A stretch of 64,000 bases of DNA from Lachnospiraceae bacterium UBA7093. GTDB lineage: Bacteria; Bacillota; Clostridia; Lachnospirales; Lachnospiraceae. Below the pieces are notes generated by a model. It ran no database searches. It was not told where the DNA came from and saw only the letters and a program-made list of their open reading frames with translations. Numbering within the stretch: position 1 is the stretch's first letter; every line of letters begins with the position of its first letter. The DNA is taken from positions 55,969-119,968 of the forward strand of contig DKYT01000030.1 of assembly GCA_002492465.1 (NCBI GenBank), written 5' to 3'. Shown here in pieces: positions 53,608-62,800 of this stretch. The position numbers and the translations under genes are program-made.

Positions 53608-53764
53608 GAAACAGTCTCTGAATATGTCAGCGGATACGGTGAGTACAATAAAGTTTTGATGGCATGAAGAAAAAGAATGATGGAGTAAAAAAGGATAGAT
53701 TACTTACCTTTGTGTGGGTGATAGTATCCTTTTTTTAATGATGTTATTATCAGGAGAAATATGT

Positions 53765-54019
53765 ATGGATGTAACATATAGTTTAATTGCAACAATCAGT
53801 CCGGTAAAAGGAGAGAAAATAGATAAGTTTGATAAACATTCAAAATATGTTGTGAAGATTTTAGCACCTAATGATTTGGCAGAAATACTTTATAAATATG
53901 CATAGAATTTTTTTGAGGCGGCACATATAATTACAAAGTTTATTTTATATGCGGAGCATCTGGATATTAGGAAGCTGGACACTTACTATAAAAAAGTGGT
54001 ATTTAAAAGAGGGGAATGA
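53765..54019 (+). pseudogene. Small gene split by an in-frame amber codon
   Basis: ATG at 53765 has an AGGAG eight bases upstream. The frame reads MDVTYSLIATISPVKGEKID, then LAPNDLAEILYKYA, meets TAG at 53903-53905 and continues in frame with NFFEAAHIITKFILYAEHLD and KLDTYYKKVVFKRGE to TGA 54017-54019. Both parts have protein-like composition, so one gene of ~84 codons appears inactivated by one stop. Family not recognised. Confidence 0.45.
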
Positions 54020-54447
54020 CACTGTTGAGTGGAAGAGTTAGAACCAGTATTCATGGAAACAGGTGAAATTATTATGCACAATCCGTTGTAGGATATAAGT
54101 ATAGCAGGGCGGAGTTTTACCCTTCAATATGCTATTTATACAGGAATTGTGTAGAATTTAGTTTGAGGAAATAGGAGAAGATTTTCAAATTAAGTGTAAG
54201 CTAATGCCAGATAAAAAGTATAGTATTGGGGGAACTTGATATGGATGACGAACCGGAGCGGAGGGCGTGGCAGATTAATCAGAAGCTTAGCAAGAAAAAT
54301 GTACAATTTGGGTATCACATCTGTAAATCCTTTCGTTAAACGTTTCATGGAATAATCAATCCCAGATATTGAATCAGAAAATTGCATATGCTACTATCTG
54401 TATAAACAAGGATTACAGGTTTTACCTGTCATCCGTTGTTTATAAAA

Positions 54448-54465
54448 ATGCATAAAAATATGCAT
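54448..54465. promoter_or_regulatory. Inverted repeat upstream of ribose-type ABC operon
   Basis: ATGCATA-AAAA-TATGCAT, a perfect 7-4-7 dyad ~80 bases before the binding-protein gene; candidate operator. Confidence 0.4.
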
Positions 54466-54547
54466 TATGATGCAAGGGCTGTCGACAGGCATTTGCCAAC
54501 TAGTGAATTTAGAAAGAGACCGCTTTAGCGGCAGAAATGAGGTAATA

Positions 54548-55639
54548 ATGAAAAAGAGGGTTACAAGAATTTTTTCCATGTCATTGATATTTATTTTACT
54601 TTTATCCGTATTTGCAGGATGCGCTTCAAAGAGTGAGGGCTCGCCTGATGGAGTGCCTTCCCAGGCAGAAGTGGAAGAGGGAACGGAACCAGATGCAGGA
54701 GATAACAGCAGTGAAGATGGCAGAACTTATAAAATCGGTGTAGTGGCCGGAGAGTCTTCTTCCCCCTGGTATATCAGATCTGCAGAAGGGGCAGAAACCT
54801 TTATGAAGGAGCGAGGGATAGAGGTATTTCAGAAGGCACCTACCTCTGTTGATGCGGCAGAACAGGTACAGGTAGTGGAAGATGTAATTGCACAGGGGAT
54901 TGACGCGTTGTGTATTATTCCAATTGCTCCGGAAGCATTGGAGCCAGTACTCCAGAAAGCAAGGGAAAACGGTATTATCGTGATTGCTCATGAGGGTTCC
55001 ACACTTGAAAATATTGATTATGATGTGGAGGCATTTACGCCGGAAGGATATGGAGCTTTTATGATGGATCTTCTGGCGGAGCAGATGAACCAAGAAGGAA
55101 AATATGTTTGTATGGTATCTTTTTTGACTACTTCTTCGCATAACGAGTGGATTGATGCGGCGATAGCACATCAGAAGGAAGCTTATCCTGATATGGAGCT
55201 TGTGGAAGAGGAAAGGGTGGAATCACAGGACAGCCAAGAAGGAGCTTATGAAAGAGCAAAGGAATTATTGAAAAAATATCCTGATTTAAAAGGTATTTTG
55301 GGATCAAGCTCATTTGATGCGCCGGGCTCGGCAAAAGCAATTGAGGAGTTGGGACTTGTGGGACAGGTATTTACCACAGGAACTTCCACAACTTCTTCCG
55401 CTCAAAAATACATGGAAAGCGGAGTTATGAAAAATTTCACTTTATGGGATCCGGCAGATTCAGTATATGCAATGTGTGATCTTGCTGTCAAGATTTTGGA
55501 GGGAGAAGAGATTAAAAGCGGGGTAGACCTGGGAATCGAAGGTTATAATGAAATGACAATGGATGAGACGGGCAAGATTCTTATGGGTTCTGGATGGGTA
55601 TGTGTAACAAAAGATACAATGGCAGATTATGATTTCTGA
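54548..55639 (+). CDS. Sugar ABC importer, solute-binding lipoprotein (RbsB/LsrB-like)
   Basis: 363 residues. Lipoprotein signal with lipobox VFAGC (Cys near residue 25), acidic linker, then the family-4 periplasmic-binding fold: YKIGVVAGESSSPWYIRSAE, VVEDVIAQGIDALCIIPIAP and ILGSSSFDAPGSAKAIEELG. Resembles the rhamnose/autoinducer-2 type binding proteins. First gene of the sugar operon. ATG 54548 follows GAGGTAATA; the longer frame from 54467 lacks a signal peptide. Confidence 0.9.
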   Translation: MKKRVTRIFSMSLIFILLLSVFAGCASKSEGSPDGVPSQAEVEEGTEPDAGDNSSEDGRTYKIGVVAGESSSPWYIRSAEGAETFMKERGIEVFQKAPTSVDAAEQVQVVEDVIAQGIDALCIIPIAPEALEPVLQKARENGIIVIAHEGSTLENIDYDVEAFTPEGYGAFMMDLLAEQMNQEGKYVCMVSFLTTSSHNEWIDAAIAHQKEAYPDMELVEEERVESQDSQEGAYERAKELLKKYPDLKGILGSSSFDAPGSAKAIEELGLVGQVFTTGTSTTSSAQKYMESGVMKNFTLWDPADSVYAMCDLAVKILEGEEIKSGVDLGIEGYNEMTMDETGKILMGSGWVCVTKDTMADYDF

Positions 55640-55678
55640 TACTGCGATAGAAAGCGGTAAGTTAGGAGATGGAAACAG

Positions 55679-57199
55679 GTGGATAATACAATACTTTCCT
55701 TAAAAGGGATCAGTAAGAGTTTTGGCGGCGTTCATGCTCTGGATCGAGTTGATCTTGAGGTAAAAAAAGGGCAGATACATTGTCTCATGGGTGAAAACGG
55801 AAGCGGAAAATCTACATTAATAAAAATTATCTCAGGTGTTTATGAACCGGATAAAGGTGAGATTTTGCTAAATGGCAGGAAATATGAAAGTCTCACGCCG
55901 GCAGAATCCGTAAAGCAGGGAGTTTCGATTATTTATCAGGATTTTTCCATATTCCCAAATCTCACAGTGGCAGAAAATATATTTTTTGGTTATGTCATTG
56001 CAGAAAATCAGAAGTTGACCCATAATCAGGAAAATATCAGGAAAGCACAGTCGATTGCAAAAGAAATTGGTTTGGAAGCCGACATGGGAGAGATACTGGA
56101 AAACTTAAGTGTCGCACAAAAGCAAATGGTGGCGATCTGTCGGGCACTTTTAAATAATGCGAAGTTAATTATTTTTGATGAACCGACTACGGCTCTGACG
56201 CAGAGAGAAGTGAAAAGGCTGTTTTCCCTGATACGGGATATGCAGAAAAAAGGAGTTTCTACACTGTTTGTAAGCCACAAGCTGGAAGAGGTCTTTGAGA
56301 TTGCAGAAGAATTTACAATCATCCGCAATGGGAAAAAGGTGATTACAACATGTGCTGCGTCAATTACAAGAGAAAAATTCATCTATTATATGACAGGGCG
56401 GAAGTTAAGCGAAGATCAATTTGTATGCGAAGAAAAGACGGAACAGGTTCCTCTTTTAGAGGTAAAAGGTCTTTCTATGGAAGGTGTATATCAGGATATC
56501 AGTTTTTCTTTGTATCCTGGAGAAATTTTAGGGATTATAGGGCTGTTAGGCTCCGGAAGGACGGAACTGGCTCTGTCCCTTTTCGGGATGGAGCCGGCGC
56601 AAAAAGGTCAGATTTTCAAAAACGGAAAGGAAATAAAATTAACATCTGTCAAACAGGCAATGGAGCATCACATTGGATATGTGCCGGAGGATCGTTTGTC
56701 AGAAGGGCTATTTTTGCCTCAGAGTATTAACTGGAATGTTGGTATTTCCAATCTTGGCATGTATGCAGGCAGACTGGGAAGGCTGCTTAAGACTGAAATG
56801 AGAACGGTTACACAGCAGTATGTGAAATCGCTGTCAGTAAACACCACAGAAATCGATAAACCGGCTAATTTTCTGTCAGGAGGAAATCAGCAGAAGATAG
56901 TTATTGCAAGATGGCTGTCCTGTAATCCGGAGATTATGATATTTAACTGCCCTACGGTAGGTGTGGATATTGCCGCCAAATTTGATATTCACAAAATTCT
57001 CCGAACACTGGCGTCGCAAAAAATTGGCATTGTTATTATTTCTGATGATATTCCGGAGGTGTATGCAAACTGCAACAGAATTTTGATCATGCAAAAGGGT
57101 CAGATTGTGAAAGAACTAAGCAATACGGAAACTTCGGAAACGGAGCTTTACTCATTGATGGGGAGCGAATATTCTGATGAAAAAGAGGCGGCAGAATGA
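55679..57199 (+). CDS. Sugar ABC importer ATPase, two-domain (RbsA type)
   Basis: 506 residues with GTG start (AGGAG ten bases upstream). First nucleotide-binding domain intact: Walker A GENGSGKST, signature LSVAQKQMV, Walker B LIIFDEPTTALT. Second domain has the altered Walker A GLLGSGRTE usual for this family and LSGGNQQKIVIARWL. However its Walker B reads MIFNCPTVGVD, with Asp-Glu replaced by Asn-Cys. Energises import with the two permeases that follow. Confidence 0.92.
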   Translation: MDNTILSLKGISKSFGGVHALDRVDLEVKKGQIHCLMGENGSGKSTLIKIISGVYEPDKGEILLNGRKYESLTPAESVKQGVSIIYQDFSIFPNLTVAENIFFGYVIAENQKLTHNQENIRKAQSIAKEIGLEADMGEILENLSVAQKQMVAICRALLNNAKLIIFDEPTTALTQREVKRLFSLIRDMQKKGVSTLFVSHKLEEVFEIAEEFTIIRNGKKVITTCAASITREKFIYYMTGRKLSEDQFVCEEKTEQVPLLEVKGLSMEGVYQDISFSLYPGEILGIIGLLGSGRTELALSLFGMEPAQKGQIFKNGKEIKLTSVKQAMEHHIGYVPEDRLSEGLFLPQSINWNVGISNLGMYAGRLGRLLKTEMRTVTQQYVKSLSVNTTEIDKPANFLSGGNQQKIVIARWLSCNPEIMIFNCPTVGVDIAAKFDIHKILRTLASQKIGIVIISDDIPEVYANCNRILIMQKGQIVKELSNTETSETELYSLMGSEYSDEKEAAE

Positions 57200-57252
57200 T
57201 GGAAAAACAGGCTTAAATCTGACAAAAATGATAAAAAGCGGAAGGGAAAGAT

Positions 57253-58257
57253 ATGGATAAGGTGAAAAAGATATACACCAGGAATGAATTTTATACAGCA
57301 GCTTTGATATTGGTTTTGGCTGTGTTTATAGAGTTAAGAAGCGGACTTTTCTTTACTTCAAATAATATTCTGGATATTTTAAGAGCCATGATCGTACCGG
57401 GGATGCTGGGATTGTCTGAATATATTGTAATGGTATCGGGAGGATGTGATGTTTCCTTTCCCTATTCGGCGGCGCTTAGTATGTACAGCACGATTATTTT
57501 GCTAAAGGCAGTTGATTTTATGGGAAATGTGATGATAGCTTTTTTACTTTCCTGTTTGTTTGGAATAGTGATAGGAATGGTCAATGGTTTGATTATTATG
57601 CGTTACCGCTTTCCTGTTTTAATCGTAACGCTTGCGACATGTTCGATTTGCCAGGGGATTTTGTTTGGAATTTTGAATGCCCATGAGATTCCTGCGATAC
57701 CACAGCCGATTCAAAGCCTGGCAAAGAGTATGCTGATTCGTACTTATAGCGAGAAAGCACAGATGGCAGGCAGCCTTCCTCTCGTATTTTTAGTTTTTTT
57801 TATACTTACTGCAGCAGTTTGGTTTTTAATGCGTCGAACGGCGATGGGAAGAAGCATTTTTGCAGTAGGTGGTGATGTAGGCTCGGCGGAAAGAATCGGA
57901 ATCAAAGTGAATTATGTATATATGTTTATTTATGGTTTTGCCGGATTCATTGCGGGACTTACAGGCATGACAAGAGTGGTATTAATGGATACCTGCCATC
58001 CCAACACTTTTTCAGGGATGGATATGACGGTAATTGCAGCGGTTATTTTAGGAGGAACAAAGGTGACGGGAGGTTCGGGAAGCATCACGGGAGTCATGCT
58101 TGGGACATTGCTCTTTGTGATTGTTAATAACAGTCTGCAGCTTATGGGGATTCCAAATTACTGGCAGAAATTTTTCCTTGGAGTGTTGATTGTGCTTGGA
58201 ACCGGAATTGCCGCCTTTCAGGTAAGCAGAAAAAGAAAGAAAGGGAAAGCAGGATGA
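57253..58257 (+). CDS. Sugar ABC importer permease (RbsC type), first
   Basis: 334 residues, about ten helices of the branched-chain-type permease fold. Conserved loop FAVGGDVGSAERIGIKVNYV and AAVILGGTKVTGGSGSITGV identify the ribose/xylose class. Forms a heterodimer with the next gene product, which starts within its stop (ATGATAA overlap of 4 bases). Confidence 0.9.
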   Translation: MDKVKKIYTRNEFYTAALILVLAVFIELRSGLFFTSNNILDILRAMIVPGMLGLSEYIVMVSGGCDVSFPYSAALSMYSTIILLKAVDFMGNVMIAFLLSCLFGIVIGMVNGLIIMRYRFPVLIVTLATCSICQGILFGILNAHEIPAIPQPIQSLAKSMLIRTYSEKAQMAGSLPLVFLVFFILTAAVWFLMRRTAMGRSIFAVGGDVGSAERIGIKVNYVYMFIYGFAGFIAGLTGMTRVVLMDTCHPNTFSGMDMTVIAAVILGGTKVTGGSGSITGVMLGTLLFVIVNNSLQLMGIPNYWQKFFLGVLIVLGTGIAAFQVSRKRKKGKAG

Positions 58258-59273
58258 TAAAACAATTTAAACAAATGCCTGTAGCCGGAAACTGGGCGTG
58301 TTCGGCAAGGGACAGTGTGAAGCGGCAGCTTTTATTAGTGGTGGTTTTGTTTGCGGTCATGAGTATTTTAAAACCTTCTTTGTTCCTGACTTCATCTAAT
58401 TTAAATGCAATGGCCTATCAGTTTCCGGAATATGGTCTGATTGCTTTAGGAGTAATGTTTGCCATGATTGCAGGGGGGATTGATCTTTCTTTGATAGGAA
58501 TCGCAAATCTCACAGCAATTCTTATGGCGAAGCTGCTGATTTTATGGACTAGAGAAGAAATGTCGGGGATACAAAATATAGGCATTTTTTTCATTTGTTT
58601 CCTTTTGTGTATGATGATAGGAGCGGTCTGCGGTATGTTAAATGGTTGTCTGATTTCAGGTTTAAAGATTCCTGCTATGCTTGCAACGTTGGGCAGTCTT
58701 CAGCTTTTTTCAGGAATAGGAATGATTATTACAAAGGGAAAGGCGATTACAGGAGTTCCAGAAGCTTATGTAAGGATGGGAACAGGAAAGCTGTTTGGAT
58801 TTTTGCCGGTACCACTGGTTATTTATATGGCGGCAGTATTTGCCTGCTATTATATTATGTCCAGAAGTACTTTTGGAATGAGGCTTAAGCTGATGGGTAC
58901 CAGTCAGAAGGCAGCCTTATTTGCAGGTCAGAATAATAAACGAACGACTGTAAAAGCGCATATGGCAGGAGGAATACTGGCTTCCTTTTCAGGATTAATT
59001 ATGCTTGCAAGAATGAATTCAGCAAGACCGGATTTCGGAAGCTCTTATACGATGCAGTCTATTTTGATTGTGGTACTTGGTGGTGTAGATCCGGCCGGAG
59101 GGTTTGGAACGGTAAGGGGAGTTGTTCTGGCTACGCTTATTTTGCAGTGTTTTTCTTCGGGGCTTAATATGTTTCCTACTATCAGTCCTTATTTAAAGCA
59201 GTTGGCCTGGGGTTTGACTTTGCTTGTAGTTATGATTATGAACTTTTACAGCCGCCAAAGGAAGGCTGAGTAA
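58254..59273 (+). CDS. Sugar ABC importer permease (RbsC type), second
   Basis: 339 residues, about ten helices. Family motifs AGGIDLSLIGIANLTAI, LMGTSQKAALFAGQNN and VVLGGVDPAGGFGTVRGV. The AGGIDLS loop is characteristic of permeases of this class. Two different permeases plus one double ATPase gives the LsrCD-like arrangement. Confidence 0.9.
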   Translation: MIKQFKQMPVAGNWACSARDSVKRQLLLVVVLFAVMSILKPSLFLTSSNLNAMAYQFPEYGLIALGVMFAMIAGGIDLSLIGIANLTAILMAKLLILWTREEMSGIQNIGIFFICFLLCMMIGAVCGMLNGCLISGLKIPAMLATLGSLQLFSGIGMIITKGKAITGVPEAYVRMGTGKLFGFLPVPLVIYMAAVFACYYIMSRSTFGMRLKLMGTSQKAALFAGQNNKRTTVKAHMAGGILASFSGLIMLARMNSARPDFGSSYTMQSILIVVLGGVDPAGGFGTVRGVVLATLILQCFSSGLNMFPTISPYLKQLAWGLTLLVVMIMNFYSRQRKAE

Positions 59274-59290
59274 TAGAAAATGCCGGTGGA

Positions 59291-59305
59291 GTTGCTCTAG
59301 GCAAC
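59291..59305. promoter_or_regulatory. Inverted repeat before the LacI-type regulator gene
   Basis: GTTGC-TCTAG-GCAAC, perfect 5-5-5 dyad between the permease gene and the regulator; possible autoregulatory site. Confidence 0.35.
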
Positions 59306-59330
59306 ATGGCATTGACTGCAGGAGGTGTAC

Positions 59331-61571
59331 ATGCCGACTATAAAAGATGTAGCAAAAAAATCAGGGGTTTCTATTGCAACGGTATCCAATATTTTAAATA
59401 ATAAAGCATCTGTGGGTGAAGAAATTTATCAGAGAGTCTACAGTGCAATTGAGGAACTGGATTATAAGCCCAACATGCTTGCCAGAAATTTAAAATCCAA
59501 TGGTGTGAAATTTGTGGGGCTTATTGTTCCTGCCTTTTTAGGCATATATCAGGATATTATAGAAGGAATTCAGCGTGAGCTGTCGGAATATGATTTTCAT
59601 CTGATTACCAGAACCACAAACGATATGATAAATAAAGAAAAAAAGCTGATTGATGAATTTATAAGTCTTGGTGTATGTGGTATTTTTGTTGTTACATCTT
59701 TTCGGGATATGGAATACTACAAAAAGGCAGCAGATGCGGGAATTTCTCTTGTATTTGTAGAACGAACGGTAGATGAATTAAATTATTCCAGTGTTGTGTT
59801 TGACAACAGGAGCATGGTAAAAAATTTGCTTCGCAGTTTGTTGACAAAGACATGTAAAGTGGAAGAGTTATGGTTGATTACCGGTGATTTATCTTACAGC
59901 TCGGAAAGAGATTTTGTGGAAGGCGCCTGTCTTGCGGTGGAAGAAGCAGGAATGCAGGCGAAGGAGCTGAAAACGGATCAGGTTTCTTTTAGTGAGCTGC
60001 AGGCTTTTGCGGATATGATGAATTTGATAGGCAGGGCGGACGAGATTCCTCCGTATGTGATTCTTTCCAGCGAAAGAATATTGGAGAGTTTTATGGAAAT
60101 GTTGTCTATTTATGGCAGAAAAGATGTCCATATATTTGTTCCGGTGGGAGAGAGATGGAGCAGTGCAGGGAGGAGTGAATCAATCTGTGAGATTCCCCGC
60201 AGAGCAGTTTATTGTGGAAAAAGATGTGCACAGCTAATGTTGGAATTCGTGAAAAAACCGGCCACAAATGAAAATACGCAGATTGTAATTCCAACACAGG
60301 CACTAAAGGAAGAACAATTGATTTCTTATATACCGGCGCTCCACAGACCATTAAAGATTTTATTAACATCAAATGCCATGACGCCTGCATTGTTAAGGCT
60401 TCTTCCGGCATTTATGAGGGAATCCGGGATACAGGTGGAAACAAAAATTTTCACCTATCAGCAGGAACTGTACGAAGAAATTATGAAGCAGTATGAAAGT
60501 GGCGGAAGTGAATATGATGTTTACATGATGGATTCCCCTTGGATTGAATATTTCCGCCAGATACAATGTGTGCTTACGCTGAATCCATATTTGGAAAAAG
60601 AAAAAGAATATGTGAAAAGCTTTGTGCCGGAAATTTGGAATAAGCTAAATGGGGGAAATGGCAGGATTATAGGTATTCCCCTTGTCAGTATGACGCAGCT
60701 TCTTTTATATCGGAGAGATCTTTTTAAAAGCCCGGCGCTTCAAAGGGCTTATTATAGGAAAAATGGTTTGGAGTTGGGACTTCCATCAACCTGGACAGAG
60801 TATAATTTTCTGGCAAAGTTTTTTACCCGGGAATTTACAAAGGATTCTCCTACGGAATATGGAACCTGTCTTCTGGGAAAGAAGCCCAACGGATTAATAC
60901 AGGAATTTTTTCCCAGGCAATGGAGTTTTCATGGGGCGATCATGAACAAAAACCAAGTAGTGATAGATTCTCCGCAGAATGTCAGGGCAGTGCGAAATTT
61001 GATGGAAGCGTATGAATGCTCGTTGCCACAAATATGGGATTTAATGGAGAATGAGCAGATTGAAGCTTTTGCAAAAGGAAATATTGCATTCATCAGCACT
61101 TACAGTGGACATATTAAAAGCATTTTAGATTCTCAGTTTGGGAGTATTGGTGATCGCTTAGGCTATGCGGTTCTGCCGGGTAAGTATTCTCTGGTGGGAA
61201 GCTGGCTTTTGGCTGTCAATGGGAACTGTAAAAATCCGGATACCGCATTTTCATTTATCAAATGGATTACTTCAGGAACGAGGGCAATGCAATGTAGCGT
61301 ATTGGGCGGTTTTATGCCCAAGCAGACAGTGAATTTAAGTGAGCAGATTAAAACAATCTATCCTTGGAACGAGCATCTTGAGGATTATGTTAAGATGGAA
61401 CGTCAAAGAGAAAATATCAGAAATGCAAAGGGAACATATATCAACAACTATTCTATTGAAGGCATAATCGCAGATGGTCTGCAGGATGTTCTTTGTAAAA
61501 AATGCAGTGTTGAAGAAATGTTGGAAGATTGCAAAGAACAGATCAGGGCGATGGTCAGGGAGTGGAAGTAA
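59331..61571 (+). CDS. LacI-family regulator fused to a solute-binding-protein-like domain
   Basis: 746 residues, about twice the normal LacI length. HTH MPTIKDVAKKSGVSIATVSN (1-20) with hinge YKPNMLARNLKSN, then a LacI effector domain (~60-335). The C-terminal ~400 residues resemble a family-1 extracellular solute-binding protein (LKILLTSNAMTPALLRLLPA; GIPLVSMTQLLLYRRDLF; SWLLAVNGNCKNPDTAFSFI), but there is no signal peptide, so it acts in the cytosol. Probably senses a second ligand for control of this operon. AGGAGG precedes the ATG at 59331. Confidence 0.85.
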   Translation: MPTIKDVAKKSGVSIATVSNILNNKASVGEEIYQRVYSAIEELDYKPNMLARNLKSNGVKFVGLIVPAFLGIYQDIIEGIQRELSEYDFHLITRTTNDMINKEKKLIDEFISLGVCGIFVVTSFRDMEYYKKAADAGISLVFVERTVDELNYSSVVFDNRSMVKNLLRSLLTKTCKVEELWLITGDLSYSSERDFVEGACLAVEEAGMQAKELKTDQVSFSELQAFADMMNLIGRADEIPPYVILSSERILESFMEMLSIYGRKDVHIFVPVGERWSSAGRSESICEIPRRAVYCGKRCAQLMLEFVKKPATNENTQIVIPTQALKEEQLISYIPALHRPLKILLTSNAMTPALLRLLPAFMRESGIQVETKIFTYQQELYEEIMKQYESGGSEYDVYMMDSPWIEYFRQIQCVLTLNPYLEKEKEYVKSFVPEIWNKLNGGNGRIIGIPLVSMTQLLLYRRDLFKSPALQRAYYRKNGLELGLPSTWTEYNFLAKFFTREFTKDSPTEYGTCLLGKKPNGLIQEFFPRQWSFHGAIMNKNQVVIDSPQNVRAVRNLMEAYECSLPQIWDLMENEQIEAFAKGNIAFISTYSGHIKSILDSQFGSIGDRLGYAVLPGKYSLVGSWLLAVNGNCKNPDTAFSFIKWITSGTRAMQCSVLGGFMPKQTVNLSEQIKTIYPWNEHLEDYVKMERQRENIRNAKGTYINNYSIEGIIADGLQDVLCKKCSVEEMLEDCKEQIRAMVREWK

Positions 61572-62267
61572 ATGAAAAAAGTGAAAATAACCCCTTCAAT
61601 GCTGGCATCCGATCATGGGAATTTAAGGCAGGAAGTACAAAGAGTACAGGAATGGGGAAGTGATGGGCTTCACATAGATGTTATGGAGCCGGAGGCGGTG
61701 GAAGATTTAGGTTTTACGCCCAGAATGGCAAAGGCGGTTCAGGAATGCTGTCGACTGCCAGTAGAGTATCATATGATGCTTAAGGATTATAGGAAAGGAA
61801 TACTGCTTTTTAAAGGGCTTTATATGGAAGAGCTGGTAATGCAGTATGAAACCGTAAGAGAGCCTTCTGTGCTTTTGTGGGAAGTGTTGCTGCGGGAGGC
61901 AGTAAACTATGCGGCAAGGGCAGGACTTTCCTTTGCACCGGATACGCAGCTTAAAGGAAAGGAAGCGCTTCTTCCTCTGTGCAGTACTGTAATTTTAATG
62001 GGAGTAGAGCCGGGCAGGGGCGGTAGTAGGTTTCAGGAAAAAACCATAGAAAAAATAAAAGAACTTGTTTGTATAAGAAAACAACTGAATATTCCCCAAC
62101 TGGTGATTGCTGTTGACGGGGGATTAAATCTTGAAGATGCACGCAAATGTATTATAGCAGGAGCTGATAAGCTGATCATTGGAACTGCACTTTTTAATCA
62201 CTCGAATCCGGCAGAAATGTTACGCAAAATAAAAGAAGACAAAGGAGAAAGCAATGATTTGTTATAA
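61572..62267 (+). CDS. Ribulose-phosphate 3-epimerase family protein
   Basis: 231 residues, TIM barrel. Active-site and metal ligands appear in order: KITPSMLASDHGNL, LHIDVME (His and Asp), VEYHMML (His), VEPGRGGSRFQ and VIAVDGGL (Asp). Catalyses 3-epimerisation of a ketose phosphate, for example ribulose-5-P/xylulose-5-P or a hexulose analogue. The central stretch (residues ~65-110) differs from housekeeping Rpe, suggesting a catabolic substrate. ATG abuts the regulator's stop. Confidence 0.85.
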   Translation: MKKVKITPSMLASDHGNLRQEVQRVQEWGSDGLHIDVMEPEAVEDLGFTPRMAKAVQECCRLPVEYHMMLKDYRKGILLFKGLYMEELVMQYETVREPSVLLWEVLLREAVNYAARAGLSFAPDTQLKGKEALLPLCSTVILMGVEPGRGGSRFQEKTIEKIKELVCIRKQLNIPQLVIAVDGGLNLEDARKCIIAGADKLIIGTALFNHSNPAEMLRKIKEDKGESNDLL

Positions 62268-62760
62268 CGAAAAAATAATAGTTCGATCAACGGGAGGACG
62301 TCCTTCTTTTCATGATATTTCTGAAAAAGTAAAGGAGGCTGTAATGCATTCTGGGGTAAAGCAGGGAATTTGCATTATCTATTCTCATCACACAACCTGT
62401 TCGGTGATGATTCAGGAATTATCTCATGACAGAAATTTTTATGGACTTGAGTATTTGCAGCAGGATCTCTGTAATCTGATGGAAAAGCTGCTCCCTACAT
62501 GCAGAACAGAAGGTCAATATATGCATCCTGGTCCGGCTCATATTGATTTTGCAATGAATGAAGTGGGGGAAGTGGGGGAATGGACTTGCTTAAATACGGA
62601 TGCCCATTTAAGGTCTTGTTTGTTTGGACGTTCTGAAAGTATTGTATTGGAAAAGGGCAAGCTTGATCTTGGTGAGTTTGGTCATATTTATATGATTGAT
62701 TGGGATCAGGTCAGAGCCAGGGAAAGGGTTGTGCAGATACAGATTATTGGCATAGAGTAG
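62254..62760 (+). CDS. YjbQ/UPF0047-family protein
   Basis: 168 residues, longer than many YjbQ (~135). Conserved core: ICIIYSHHTTCSVMIQE with the paired His, a HIDFAMNEVGE-type middle segment (residues ~95-108) and a C-terminal GEFGHIYMIDWDQVRARERV. YjbQ proteins have weak thiamine-phosphate synthase activity in vitro, but their usual role is unknown. Overlaps the epimerase gene by 14 bases, so it belongs to the sugar operon. Confidence 0.85.
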   Translation: MICYNEKIIVRSTGGRPSFHDISEKVKEAVMHSGVKQGICIIYSHHTTCSVMIQELSHDRNFYGLEYLQQDLCNLMEKLLPTCRTEGQYMHPGPAHIDFAMNEVGEVGEWTCLNTDAHLRSCLFGRSESIVLEKGKLDLGEFGHIYMIDWDQVRARERVVQIQIIGIE

Positions 62761-62800
62761 AACAAAATTAGTTAGTTGGTGGTGCGGCATGGAGGAAATG

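Larger units (their letters stand above)
52968..54547. other. Region of decayed genes between lipoprotein and sugar operon
   Basis: About 1.6 kb without an intact gene of convincing length. Protein-like segments appear in several + strand frames and are broken by stops and shifts (listed separately below where readable). Further shreds near 54180-54340 (KLMPDKKYS; MDDEPERRAWQINQKLSKKN) have no start or homologue I recognise. Confidence 0.6.

Noticed and set aside
53714..53764. ATG at 53714 as the start of the amber-split gene
   Set aside because: The ribosome site AGGAG and the better composition both favour ATG 53765.
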